This document shows positions 42,319 through 51,564 of a stretch of DNA of 64,000 bases, piece after piece. Position 1 is the first letter of the stretch. Every line of letters begins with the position of its first letter. The notes under the pieces are model-generated. The model was given only the letters and a program-made list of their open reading frames with translations, was not told where the DNA came from and did not search any database. The position numbers and the translations under genes are program-made. The DNA is from Celerinatantimonas sp046054195 (lineage in GTDB: Bacteria; Pseudomonadota; Gammaproteobacteria; Enterobacterales; Celerinatantimonadaceae). The stretch is from the NCBI RefSeq assembly GCF_046054195.1, contig NZ_JBEQCS010000001.1, forward strand, positions 372,001-436,000, given 5' to 3'.

Positions 42319-45300
42319 ATGCCGAAGTTTTTTATTCATCGTCCCATTTTGGCATGGGTTGTTGCCATTATTATTATGCTGGCCGGTGCCGCTGGCGTGT
42401 TATCACTACCTGTCGAACAATATCCAAGTATTGCGCCACCATCGGTACGTATTTCGGTTGACTATCCAGGGGCTTCAGCTGAAACCATCACCAATACGGT
42501 GACGCGGGTGATTGAACAGGATTTAAGTGGGATTGATAACCTGCTGTATATCTCTTCGCAAAGCAGTAATACTGGATCTGCTCGTATTACGTTGACCTTT
42601 AAGCAAGGTACCGATCCTGATATTGCACAGGTTCAAGTACAAAACAAAGTTGATGAGGCTAAATCTTCTCTACCTGAGGTGGTTCAAGAGCAGGGGATTG
42701 AAGTGACCAAGTCAAATGATAACTTCCTGATGCTGATCTCTTTGACTTCCCCTGATAATAAATATAACCAAGTTCAACTTGGGAATATTATCACCTCGCA
42801 GTTGGAAGACCCTATTACTCAGGTCAGTGGCGTCGGTGAAGTCAGCTTATTTGGTCCAGAAGAAGCGATGCGCATCTGGCTGAACCCCATCAAAATGAAG
42901 GCGCTTGGCGTGACCACAGTCGATGTCGATGATGCGGTCAGTGACCAAAACGTGCAGATTTCTGCCGGGCAAGTTGGTGGGGCCCCAGCGGTCAAAGACC
43001 AATCGATTAACGCAACAATTACAGCTGATTCGCTGATGACCTCAGCGAAGCAATTTCGTAATATTTTGCTGCGGGTGAAAAGTGATGGCTCAAAAGTACT
43101 TCTCAAGGATGTTGCGCGCGTAGAGGTGGGGGCGAGCAGCTATCAAACGGCATCAAGCTTTGATAACGAGCCTGCGGCCTCGCTCGCGGTGATGTTGGCA
43201 ACTGGGGCCAATGCGATGGATGTTGCTGCCGCGGTGCATGCCAAAATGAAAATTTTGCAGGCGCAGCTGCCTAGTGACGTCAAAGTGAAGTACCCCTACG
43301 AAACCACACCGTTTGTTAAAATTTCGATTCAGGAAGTGGTCAAAACCCTGTTTGAAGCAATCGTGCTGGTTTTCTTGGTCATGTATCTGTTTTTACAGAA
43401 CATCCGCGCAACTTTAATTCCGACCATTGTGGTGCCAGTGGCTCTATTGGGTACCTTTGGGATCATGGCTGTTTGTGGTTTTTCTATCAACGTGTTGTCG
43501 ATGTTCGCGATGGTCTTGGCGATTGGTCTATTAGTCGATGATGCGATTGTGGTGGTTGAGAACGTTGAGCGAATCATGCACGAAGAGCATCTTTCTGCTC
43601 GAGAAGCTACCACTAAAGCGATGAAACAGATAACAGGTGCATTAATTGGGATCACAACCGTATTGACGGCAGTATTTATCCCGATGGCCTTTTTCTCCGG
43701 TTCAACCGGTGCAATTTATCGCCAGTTCTCAGTCACAATCGTTTCGGCGATGTTGTTGTCAGTGTTATTGGCCTTGACCTTCACGCCAGCACTATGTGGT
43801 TCGCTATTAAAATCAGGAACGCAAACGCGTCATACCAAAGGTTTCTTCGGTTGGTTTAATCGCACTTTTGATAAAACCCAATCAAGTTATAGCCGAGGTG
43901 TTCGCAAAGTCGTTGGTCGTTCGCGATTGAGCATGGTTATCTATGTCGTGATTGTTGCTGTTGTTGGCTATTTGTACGTTAAATTGCCGACCACGTACTT
44001 ACCTCAGGAAGACCAAGGTAACATCATGGTCATTGTGACGACGCCACCAGGAACGCCTATTGCTAAAACTGGGCAGGTGATGAAAAAGGTTCAGCATTAT
44101 TTTCTCACCCAAGAGCCTGCGACTGCAAAAATGGTGTCAATCTTAGGCTTTAATTTCAGCGGCCATGGTCAGAATAATGCGATGGCGTTTGTCACATTTA
44201 AAGACTGGTCAAAGCGTGGAGCCAATGAAAGTGCTGAAGCGGTGATTGCCCGAGCAAATAAGCATTTTGCCAGCGATCCTTCAGCCACTATTTATGCGGT
44301 TAACCCGCCATCAATTCATGGTCTAGGTCACCAAAGTGGGCTGGATTTTGAGTTGATTGATTTAACCGGTCAAGGGCATGACAAACTTAAGAAAGTTCGA
44401 AATGAGTTTATGGCGAAGCTTAGAAAACAAGCTGCTATTTCCTCAGTGCGTTATTCTGGATTGCCGGATGCATTGCAATATCATGTGAAGATTAATCGCC
44501 AGCGCGTCAAAGAGTTAGGACTGTCGATTTCAGATGTGAACGATACGTTATCTACCGCTTTTGGTTCCACATATGTGAATAACTACTTAGATGGTAGTCG
44601 CATTGAAGATGTTTATGTACAAGCGGATGCGCCTTATCGGATGATGCCAAGCGATATTAATTTGTGGTACGTACGAGGTTCTGATGCAACTGCCAGTACC
44701 AGCAACGGCTATGACGATGAGATGGTGCCTTTCTCTGCCTTTGCAACAGGTCAGTGGACTTATGGCCCGCCATTACTTGAGCGATATAACCGCGATGATG
44801 CGATGGAGCTCACTGCATCCACAACCACTGGATTTAGCTCTGGTGATGCGATGAGTGCCGTGGAGCAAGTTGCCAAAAGTTTACCTCAAGGGTATTTAAT
44901 TGAATGGACTGGGCAATCCTATCAGGAGCGGATGGCTGGTTCCCAGTCTCTCTACTTGTATGGTATTTCGCTGCTGGTGGTATTTTTGTGCTTGGCTGGG
45001 TTGTATGAAAGCTGGTCTATTCCACTATCAGTTATTTTGGTGGTGCCATTGGGACTCTTGGGGGCATTACTGGCCGCTGACATGGGCGGCTTATCAAACG
45101 ATATCTATTTCAAAGTCGGCTTGTTAACAACGATTGGCCTATCGACTAAGAACGCTATTTTAATCGTTGAATTTGCCAAAGATCTTCAAACTCAGGGCAA
45201 AAATATAGTCAGTGCCGTTGTGGAAGCTTGTCGAATGCGATTGCGGCCTATTTTGATGACCTCCTTGGCATTTATTTTTGGGGTTTTACCGTTGGTTGTT

Positions 45301-45462
45301 AGTACTGGTGCAGGCGCAAGTAGCCGCCGTTCGATAGGAACCGGGGTCACTGGCGGTATGATTGCTGCCACGATTTTGGCGATTTATCTGGTACCGGTGT
45401 TCTTTGTCGTTGTGAGACGACTATTTAAAGAACATAACCCAGCTGATGATGAAAAGGAGTAA
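42319..45462 (+). CDS. RND multidrug efflux pump (HAE1, AcrB/MexB family)
   Basis: A 1047-residue inner membrane proton antiporter. Family landmarks are FFIHRPILAWVVAIIIML at the N-terminus, VEQYPSIAPPSV in the first porter domain, and the proton-relay aspartate pair in TM4 (GLLVDDAIVVVENVERI) with the TM10 lysine (STKNAILIVEFAKDL). The signature VLTAVFIPMAFFSGSTGAIYRQF is also present. AcrB, MexB and AdeB work as trimers with an adaptor and a TolC-like channel, both encoded next door. The 3' end is followed by the channel gene after seven bases. Confidence 0.97.
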   Translation: MPKFFIHRPILAWVVAIIIMLAGAAGVLSLPVEQYPSIAPPSVRISVDYPGASAETITNTVTRVIEQDLSGIDNLLYISSQSSNTGSARITLTFKQGTDPDIAQVQVQNKVDEAKSSLPEVVQEQGIEVTKSNDNFLMLISLTSPDNKYNQVQLGNIITSQLEDPITQVSGVGEVSLFGPEEAMRIWLNPIKMKALGVTTVDVDDAVSDQNVQISAGQVGGAPAVKDQSINATITADSLMTSAKQFRNILLRVKSDGSKVLLKDVARVEVGASSYQTASSFDNEPAASLAVMLATGANAMDVAAAVHAKMKILQAQLPSDVKVKYPYETTPFVKISIQEVVKTLFEAIVLVFLVMYLFLQNIRATLIPTIVVPVALLGTFGIMAVCGFSINVLSMFAMVLAIGLLVDDAIVVVENVERIMHEEHLSAREATTKAMKQITGALIGITTVLTAVFIPMAFFSGSTGAIYRQFSVTIVSAMLLSVLLALTFTPALCGSLLKSGTQTRHTKGFFGWFNRTFDKTQSSYSRGVRKVVGRSRLSMVIYVVIVAVVGYLYVKLPTTYLPQEDQGNIMVIVTTPPGTPIAKTGQVMKKVQHYFLTQEPATAKMVSILGFNFSGHGQNNAMAFVTFKDWSKRGANESAEAVIARANKHFASDPSATIYAVNPPSIHGLGHQSGLDFELIDLTGQGHDKLKKVRNEFMAKLRKQAAISSVRYSGLPDALQYHVKINRQRVKELGLSISDVNDTLSTAFGSTYVNNYLDGSRIEDVYVQADAPYRMMPSDINLWYVRGSDATASTSNGYDDEMVPFSAFATGQWTYGPPLLERYNRDDAMELTASTTTGFSSGDAMSAVEQVAKSLPQGYLIEWTGQSYQERMAGSQSLYLYGISLLVVFLCLAGLYESWSIPLSVILVVPLGLLGALLAADMGGLSNDIYFKVGLLTTIGLSTKNAILIVEFAKDLQTQGKNIVSAVVEACRMRLRPILMTSLAFIFGVLPLVVSTGAGASSRRSIGTGVTGGMIAATILAIYLVPVFFVVVRRLFKEHNPADDEKE

Positions 45463-45469
45463 GGCAACC

Positions 45470-46855
45470 ATGAAATTAACTCATCTTTTACTCATGTTGA
45501 GTGTGACCTTCGCCGTTGCCGGATGTTCATTTGAACCAACGTATCAGCGACCTAAAGCAGATCTTGAGCAGAACTACCCGAAAGATACAGCGATTAAAAA
45601 AAGCGCCGATGAGCAAACGGGGGCTGATGTTAGCTGGCAGGATTTCTTTACCGATGCCGATTTAAAACAGCTGATTTCACTGGCACTTAAAAATAACAAA
45701 GATTTGCAAACCGCTGCATTGGATGTTGCTGAATATCGTGCAGAATATCGAATTTCTCGGGCCAATTTGGCCCCAGAAATCGACTTGTCTGGTTCTAGTT
45801 CAGCAGAACACTCAAGCGGTAAAACCAGCCATTCAGATAGTTTAACGGTGGGCACATCATCTTGGGAAATTGACTTTTTTGGTCGGCTGCGTAGCTTAAA
45901 ACATCAAGCGTTAGAGCAATATCTCGCGTCGGCGGCTTCAAAACAAAGTACCCAAGTGTCTTTGATTGCAAGTGTTGCGACTGATTACCTGCAACTGCTA
46001 GCCGATCAACAAGCACTGGCGTTCTCTCGTCAGGCCGTGAGTGATTATCAAAGCAGCTATCAATTAGCCCAAAAGACGCTCGCTATCGGGAGTTATGGAT
46101 TAAGTGATTTTAATACAGCGAGGGCTAATTTAGCTGCAGCTCAAGCTGATGTAGCAAGTTATCAGCAGGCAATCGCACAAGATTGGCATAACTTAGCGAA
46201 TGTGGTGGGAACAGCGATTCCGCAATCGATCCGAGCTCGTCATTCGGTGGATATTTTAACGCAGCGATTCACGCAGAGCATTGCCGGCGGATTGCCATCG
46301 CAGTTGTTAACCCATCGACCTGATATTATCGCCGCTGAACATTCATTAAAAGCGGCAAATGCGAATGTGGGCGCGGCGCGAGCTGCTTTTTTCCCAACGA
46401 TTTCACTGACCTCCTCTCTTGGGTTCGCAAGCTCATCGCTGGATAATTTATTCAACTCAGGCAGTTGGGCATTTACACCTTCGGTGTCGTTGCCTATTTT
46501 CGATTTTGGGAGCAAACAGGCGGACCTTGATGTTGCTAAGATCGAGAAAAAAATAGAGATAGTCAATTACCAGCAGGTGATTCAAACCGCCTTCAAAGAG
46601 GTCTCTAATGCATTAAGCAATCGACAAGGGTATGCGAAACAATATTCGGCTTATCGAGATTATTATTCAGCATTAAAAAGTGAGTTTGAGCTCTCTAAAG
46701 CCAAATTATCAGTGGGCTCGGACAGTTTGTATGACATGCTTGATGCCGCTCAAGACTATCACAGCGCTAAAATCCAGTTGGTGGATATTCGTCTCGAACA
46801 ACTCTCTAACCAAATTACTTTATATAAAGTACTTGGCGGCGGTTGGCATCAATAA
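45470..46855 (+). CDS. RND outer membrane channel lipoprotein (OprM/CusC family)
   Basis: A 461-residue outer membrane factor. The lipobox VAGC puts the lipidated cysteine at residue 19 (MKLTHLLLMLSVTFAVAGCS). Two repeats of the TolC-like fold are visible (DLKQLISLALKNNKDLQ and HRPDIIAAEHSLKAANANVGAARAAFFPTISL). The ATG at 45470 is chosen because AAGG lies six bases upstream and the signal peptide then has normal length; an ATG at 45446 overlaps the pump gene. It completes the tripartite pump. A bidirectional hairpin follows. Confidence 0.93.
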   Translation: MKLTHLLLMLSVTFAVAGCSFEPTYQRPKADLEQNYPKDTAIKKSADEQTGADVSWQDFFTDADLKQLISLALKNNKDLQTAALDVAEYRAEYRISRANLAPEIDLSGSSSAEHSSGKTSHSDSLTVGTSSWEIDFFGRLRSLKHQALEQYLASAASKQSTQVSLIASVATDYLQLLADQQALAFSRQAVSDYQSSYQLAQKTLAIGSYGLSDFNTARANLAAAQADVASYQQAIAQDWHNLANVVGTAIPQSIRARHSVDILTQRFTQSIAGGLPSQLLTHRPDIIAAEHSLKAANANVGAARAAFFPTISLTSSLGFASSSLDNLFNSGSWAFTPSVSLPIFDFGSKQADLDVAKIEKKIEIVNYQQVIQTAFKEVSNALSNRQGYAKQYSAYRDYYSALKSEFELSKAKLSVGSDSLYDMLDAAQDYHSAKIQLVDIRLEQLSNQITLYKVLGGGWHQ

Positions 46856-46859
46856 TAAA

Positions 46860-46884
46860 TTAAGGCAGATTTAATCTGCCTTAA
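46860..46884. terminator. Hairpin between convergent RND and LysR genes
   Basis: TTAAGGCAGA (46860-46869) pairs with TCTGCCTTAA (46875-46884) over a five-base loop. It overlaps the last codons of the LysR gene; the U-tracts are short. Confidence 0.5.
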
Positions 46885-47768
46885 TGACGATGCGATTGAA
46901 TAAAATCAGTTAATATATCAGTAATGACTGGATTGAATTTTTTACCTTTCATATAGATAAGTGATGGTTTTAATAATTTAATGTCAGTTGTTACTGGATA
47001 TATATTTACATTTGTATGGTTAACAGTCGCTAATTCGTCTTTAGGTAAAAGCGCTATTGCTGGTGTTTTGTCATAAATTAAGTTGATAATTAATTGAGGG
47101 TCAGAAATCCGCATGGCGATATTCGCTTGGGGATTTAAATTGTAAATAATATTTTGAATAACTTCGAATGTTCCTGAGCCTTCAATGCGATGCAATAAAA
47201 TGAGTGGTAATTTAGCTAGTTTTTTAAACGAAATTGTTTCTTCGGTGGTTTGACTATAGAATTCTTTATGGCAGATAGCCATTAATGGTACGCTTTTTAA
47301 TGAATGGTTGACGATAAACGAATGATCACTCGGCTCTTGCAACAGAGCAAAATCAATCTGTTTGTTTTTTAACAATTTTTCGAGATGACTTGAATCTGAT
47401 ACAGCCACTCGCACATCAAAGTCATGTTGATGTAATAGGCTGATTAATGGCCTTGAATAACGGGAATATAAGTAAGAGACACCAATATTAATAATGCTTT
47501 TTTTATTGCTGCCTATGGCAATCATCTGTTGTTGAAGATTTGTTAAATTATTAAGTATATTTAAACTATTTCTATAAAAATATAAACCATTTTCTGTTAG
47601 TTCGATTTTTCTTGCTGTTCGATTAAATAATGTAACACCTAGTTCTTCTTCTAACTCCATAATTCGTTTACTTAATGGCGGCTGTGCCATATGTAACACT
47701 TTCGCAGCTTTGGATATAGAACCATGTTCAACAACCGTACAAAAATATTTTATTCTTTTGATATCCAT
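46881..47768 (-). CDS. LysR-family transcriptional regulator
   Basis: A 295-residue LysR regulator. The N-terminal winged helix (YFCTVVEHGSISKAAKVLHMAQPPLSKRIMELEEELGVTLF split across residues 8-48) is standard, followed by a linker helix and an effector-binding domain. The ATG giving MDIKRIKYF is chosen over a TTG 12 bases upstream. It is divergent from the UbiD-type decarboxylase gene, with 133 bases between, the usual layout for a LysR activator responding to the enzyme's substrate. AT content is above that of the neighbouring core genes, which may hint at acquisition. Confidence 0.9.
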   Translation of the reverse strand: MDIKRIKYFCTVVEHGSISKAAKVLHMAQPPLSKRIMELEEELGVTLFNRTARKIELTENGLYFYRNSLNILNNLTNLQQQMIAIGSNKKSIINIGVSYLYSRYSRPLISLLHQHDFDVRVAVSDSSHLEKLLKNKQIDFALLQEPSDHSFIVNHSLKSVPLMAICHKEFYSQTTEETISFKKLAKLPLILLHRIEGSGTFEVIQNIIYNLNPQANIAMRISDPQLIINLIYDKTPAIALLPKDELATVNHTNVNIYPVTTDIKLLKPSLIYMKGKKFNPVITDILTDFIQSHRH

Positions 47769-47870
47769 GATTAATCTCAAGATATTCTATTTATTATATA
47801 AGTATACCAAAAGAGTATTACAAGCAAACTAAAACGGTATTATTTGTGAGCAATCAGTTAATGGTAATGT

Positions 47871-47889
47871 ACAAATACTTACTATTTGT
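47871..47889 (+). promoter_or_regulatory. Inverted repeat upstream of the decarboxylase operon
   Basis: ACAAATA-CTTAC-TATTTGT is a 7-5-7 inverted repeat twelve bases before the ubiD-like ATG. It has the size of a LysR T-N11-A site, though its closeness to the start codon would suit repression better than activation. Confidence 0.4.
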
Positions 47890-47901
47890 AGGGTTTGTAA
47901 T

Positions 47902-49395
47902 ATGCCAAATAACAACGAATTCCCTGTCGTAGATTTACGAACAGCTATCCAATATTTAGAGAATTATCCTGATGAAATCGTCGCAACGGATGTAGAAGTT
48001 GATCCTCATGCCGAATTATCAGGTGTATATCGCCATGTCGGCGCATTCGGTACGGTACAGCGTCCGACTCGCCTTGGCCCTGCGATGCTATTTAACAAAG
48101 TTAAAGGCTATGATGATGTCCGAGTTCTAATCGGTTTATTAGCATCTAGAGGCCGTGTGGCTCGCCTTTTAAATACTACTAAAGAGCAATTGCCGTTTGT
48201 CCTTAAAGATTCGGTAATGAACCCTCTACCACCTAAAGAGATAGCCTCTGAGCAGGCGCCTGTGCATGAAGTCGTTCATTATGCAACCGACCCTGACTTT
48301 GACATTTTAAAAATCTTACCAGCTCCAACCAATACCGAAGAAGATGCTGGCCCATATTTCACCATGGGAATGTGCTATGCAGCTGATCCTGAAACTGGTG
48401 AATATGACGTCACGATTCACCGCTTGTGCGTGCAGAGCAAAGATGAAATTTCAGTCTTCTTACAAGCGGGTCGTCATATTGGCGCATTCTATGAAAAAGC
48501 TGAAAAATTAGGTAAACCTCTACCATTTTCTATCAGCATCGGTGTCGATCCTGCGATTGAAATTGGTGCGTGTTTTGAACCACCAACAACGCCAATTGGC
48601 TATGACGAATTGCAAGTCGCTGGCGCGTTGCGTGGTAAACCTGTTGATATCGTTAAGTGTAAAACTATCGATAACTTTGCAATTGCTCGAGCTGAAGTGG
48701 TTATCGAGGGTGAACTGTTACCAAATCGTCGTGTTGAAGAAGATCAAAACACTGGCGTTGGTAAAGCAATGCCTGAATTTCCTGGATACACTGGTGCGGC
48801 TAACCCTTCACTACCGATTATTAAAGTAAAAGCGATTACACATCGGCGTCATCCAATCTTACAAACTTGTATTGGACCTAGTGAAGAACATACCAACATG
48901 GCGGGTATTCCAACCGAAGCGAGTATTTTGCAGATGACTGAGCGAGCACTGCCGGGCTTGGTTAAAAATGTCTATGCTGCATCACCTGGTACTGGCAAAT
49001 ATGTCGCTATCTTGCAGATCAACAAAACTCGACCAGCTGATGAAGGGCGCCAACGGCAAGCAGCTTTAATTGCCTTTACCGCTTTCCCTGAGCTTAAACA
49101 CTGCTTTTTGGTCGACGCTGATGTGGATATCTATGACATGAATGATGTCATGTGGGCGATGACGACTCGTTTTCAAAGTGATGTGGATGTTGTTTCCATT
49201 CCGGGCGTGCGTTGTCATCCTTTAGATCCGTCATCTGATCCTGCGTATGCAACATCTATTCGTGACCATGGTATTGCCACTAAAACGATTTTCGATTGCA
49301 CCGTTCCTTATCATTTAAGAGAGCATTTCCAACGCAGTCATTTCAAAGACGTCGATGTGAAACGTTTCCTCCCTGACTTTGATAGCGATGCCTAG
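47902..49395 (+). CDS. UbiD-family prenylated-FMN decarboxylase, phenolic acid type
   Basis: A 497-residue UbiD-like enzyme. The prFMN/substrate region is visible (TIHRLCVQ near residue 171 and IARAEVVIEGEL at 261-272, where the Arg and Glu of the catalytic ERE network lie). Overall it resembles gallate/protocatechuate/hydroxybenzoate decarboxylases (LpdC, AroY type) rather than the ubiquinone UbiD, judging by the VEVDPHAELSGVYRHVGAFGTV-like N-terminus. It needs prenylated FMN from a UbiX partner, which is the next gene. Likely reaction: nonoxidative decarboxylation of a hydroxybenzoic acid; the exact substrate is inferred. Confidence 0.87.
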   Translation: MPNNNEFPVVDLRTAIQYLENYPDEIVATDVEVDPHAELSGVYRHVGAFGTVQRPTRLGPAMLFNKVKGYDDVRVLIGLLASRGRVARLLNTTKEQLPFVLKDSVMNPLPPKEIASEQAPVHEVVHYATDPDFDILKILPAPTNTEEDAGPYFTMGMCYAADPETGEYDVTIHRLCVQSKDEISVFLQAGRHIGAFYEKAEKLGKPLPFSISIGVDPAIEIGACFEPPTTPIGYDELQVAGALRGKPVDIVKCKTIDNFAIARAEVVIEGELLPNRRVEEDQNTGVGKAMPEFPGYTGAANPSLPIIKVKAITHRRHPILQTCIGPSEEHTNMAGIPTEASILQMTERALPGLVKNVYAASPGTGKYVAILQINKTRPADEGRQRQAALIAFTAFPELKHCFLVDADVDIYDMNDVMWAMTTRFQSDVDVVSIPGVRCHPLDPSSDPAYATSIRDHGIATKTIFDCTVPYHLREHFQRSHFKDVDVKRFLPDFDSDA

Positions 49396-49397
49396 TG

Positions 49398-50027
49398 ATG
49401 CCAAGCCGTTTAATAAATACCCCAACCAGTCCATCGCGGCTGGTTGTCGGAATTAGTGGTGCTTCAGGTTTTCGCTATGGATTGCGAGCGCTGCAGTTAC
49501 TCAAAGATACCCCGATTGAAACACACTTAGTGGTCTCACAAGCAGGCCATTTAAACCGCAAACACGAAACCAATGTCAGTGAAGACGAGCTATACGCGCT
49601 TGCTGATGTTGTTCATCCGTTACGCGCAGTTGGAGCATCGATTTCCAGTGGTTCTTTTAAGACTCTGGGGATGCTAGTGGCGCCTTGTTCAATGCACACT
49701 TTGGCTAGTATTGCCAATGGTGTGACGGATAATCTGCTCACCCGAGCGGCTGATGTGGTTTTAAAGGAGCGGCGCAAATTAGTGTTACTTGCTCGCGAAA
49801 CACCGCTGCATCTGGGGCATTTAAAGAACATGTATCAAGTAAGTGAGTATGGCGCCATTGTATTTCCCCCCGTACCTGCGCTGTATGCGAACCCTCAGTC
49901 GGTTGATGAAATCATCACCCACAGCGTTTTAAGAGCACTGAGTTTATTTGGAATAGACCACGAGATGTTGCCTCGTTGGGGCGAGCAGGGTGGTCCAAGT
50001 TTGAATGAAGAAGGAAGTAGAGAATGA
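49398..50027 (+). CDS. UbiX-family flavin prenyltransferase
   Basis: A 209-residue UbiX-like enzyme that makes prenylated FMN for the UbiD partner. It shows the FMN-binding VVGISGASGFRYGLRALQLL start and the LLARETPLHLGHLKNM signature. The ATG at 49398 lies three bases after the upstream stop (a GTG at 49395 overlaps it); translation is probably coupled. Its TGA overlaps the next gene as ATGA. No third small subunit (LpdD or subunit D type) follows. Confidence 0.9.
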   Translation: MPSRLINTPTSPSRLVVGISGASGFRYGLRALQLLKDTPIETHLVVSQAGHLNRKHETNVSEDELYALADVVHPLRAVGASISSGSFKTLGMLVAPCSMHTLASIANGVTDNLLTRAADVVLKERRKLVLLARETPLHLGHLKNMYQVSEYGAIVFPPVPALYANPQSVDEIITHSVLRALSLFGIDHEMLPRWGEQGGPSLNEEGSRE

Positions 50028-50773
50028 TTATCGGTCCTTATATTAATGGATCTGCGGTTCTAATCGGAGGCGTTATTGGTGCGGGATTAAGTCATAAAAT
50101 CCCAGAACGAGTGAAACGTTCTTTGCCATTAACATTGGGTGCATGCTCAATGGGCATGGGCATTATTATGCTGTTTAAAGTGCAAAATTTACCGGCGATG
50201 GTATTGGCGTTAATTCTCGGTGCGCTTATCGGCGAATTACTCTATATCGAAAAAGGTATTGGTGTACTAGCCAATAAAGCTAAAGGCGTGATTGCACATG
50301 TGGCTCCAGCTCCAGGTGATGCCAATGACCCTGCGGTGCAGCAGGAATTTTTAGTTGGTGTGGTTTCGGCGATTGTGTTGTTCTGTGCCAGCGGTACAGG
50401 GGTATTTGGTTCTATCCATGAAGGGATGACTGGCGATCCGACCATTTTGATTGCTAAAAGTTTTCTTGATCTGGTGACTGCCGCTATCTTTGCAACGCAG
50501 TTAGGATACATTGTTTCAATCATCTGTATTCCGCAACTGATTATCCAGCTTATTCTAGCTTATTGTGCAGTCTTTATCGTGCCAGTGGCAACTGCCCATA
50601 TGAATGCTGATTTTACCGCAGTCGGTGGACTTATTATGTTTGTCACTGGGATGCGAATTTGTAAGATTAAAGTTTTCCCAATTGCCAATATGCTACCCGC
50701 TTTGATTTTGGCGATGCCGATTTCAGCGTATTGGGAACATTTTGCTCATTTCTTAAGTACTTTTAGTGGTTAA
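50024..50773 (+). CDS. DUF554 (YqgA-like) membrane protein
   Basis: A 249-residue polytopic protein of the DUF554 family with about seven TM helices. It begins with the typical GPYINGSAVLIGGVIGAGLSH segment, and GMRICKIKVFPIANMLPALIL is close to the C-terminus. E. coli YqgA is the best known member; its role is not established. Overlap with ubiX (ATGA) ties it to the decarboxylase operon, so it may move the aromatic acid or product across the membrane; that is inference. Confidence 0.87.
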   Translation: MIIGPYINGSAVLIGGVIGAGLSHKIPERVKRSLPLTLGACSMGMGIIMLFKVQNLPAMVLALILGALIGELLYIEKGIGVLANKAKGVIAHVAPAPGDANDPAVQQEFLVGVVSAIVLFCASGTGVFGSIHEGMTGDPTILIAKSFLDLVTAAIFATQLGYIVSIICIPQLIIQLILAYCAVFIVPVATAHMNADFTAVGGLIMFVTGMRICKIKVFPIANMLPALILAMPISAYWEHFAHFLSTFSG

Positions 50774-50790
50774 TGCGTCAATGCGTGGTT

Positions 50791-50827
50791 GGGACAGTGT
50801 GACCATGTATCACTGTCCCCTTTTTTG
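50791..50827 (+). terminator. Terminator of the decarboxylase operon
   Basis: GGGACAGTG (50791-50799) pairs with CACTGTCCC (50811-50819), with an eleven-base loop, then C and six T residues. Confidence 0.9.
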
Positions 50828-51041
50828 GTTATTCCCTTCTTTTTCTTCTAGCGTTTACGCTTTAGATTGGTTCTTATTTTGCTCTGTTTAATCGACTAAT
50901 AAGCGTGCTTGATTAAGCAAAAGTAGTCATTTCAACTGTAATTTTGCGATATTTTTAGTCAATTTCGTTGTTATTCCCTTGCCTATCGTATTGGTTTTGT
51001 ATAGTTTGTTCGCAAATTATACGGCTCAATATAGTGTGTTT

Positions 51042-51560
51042 ATGAAATCAGATCATTCTGAGAGTATGCCAGAAGACAAACTCAGAAAGCGGCGGAGCAA
51101 ACTATTTAATCAGTTTGAGCTGCAGCTGCTGACGTTACACCTGATTCGACTTAATCCGTTGCATGGTTACGGTGTAATTAAGATGATAAACGAATATTCA
51201 CAGGGAATTTATGCCCCAAGTCCGGGGGTTGTTTATCCACTATTAACCACGTTATACGAACAAGGCTGGATTGATAAAGCAAGCGACAGTCGTTCGAAAA
51301 AAGCCTATGAAGTGACAGCACAAGGACTGGCTTATTTAGAAGAGCATAAAGAGCCCGTTAATGAAGTGATGCGTAAGATGCGTAAACTTGTACAAGCGCG
51401 TGCGCCGGAGCGTATCGAAGCGATTGTTCAAGCGATGGAAAAATTAAAAATAGGATTGCGTAGTCAGCGTTTGAAATATCCAGACATGAGCCAAGAACGT
51501 ATTGATTTTATCGCGCAGACCATCAGTGATGCAGCCGCTAAGATATATAATTATAAGTAG
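51042..51560 (+). CDS. PadR-family transcriptional regulator
   Basis: A 172-residue PadR-like repressor. The winged helix is clear (LHLIRLNPLHGYGVIKMINEYSQGIYAPSPGVVYPLLTTLYEQGWI read across residues 32-76), followed by a helical C-terminal dimerisation part. The ATG at 51042 fits the family; the frame is open from a TTG at 50979, but that part is not family-like. PadR proteins classically repress phenolic acid decarboxylases, so its location after the UbiD/UbiX operon suggests a link. Its stop lies four bases from the stop of the convergent ABC operon. Confidence 0.87.
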   Translation: MKSDHSESMPEDKLRKRRSKLFNQFELQLLTLHLIRLNPLHGYGVIKMINEYSQGIYAPSPGVVYPLLTTLYEQGWIDKASDSRSKKAYEVTAQGLAYLEEHKEPVNEVMRKMRKLVQARAPERIEAIVQAMEKLKIGLRSQRLKYPDMSQERIDFIAQTISDAAAKIYNYK

Positions 51561-51564
51561 CCTT

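Noticed and set aside
50979..51041. TTG-started N-terminal extension of the PadR protein
   Set aside because: The added residues are hydrophobic and absent from PadR proteins; the ATG at 51042 leads into the expected domain.
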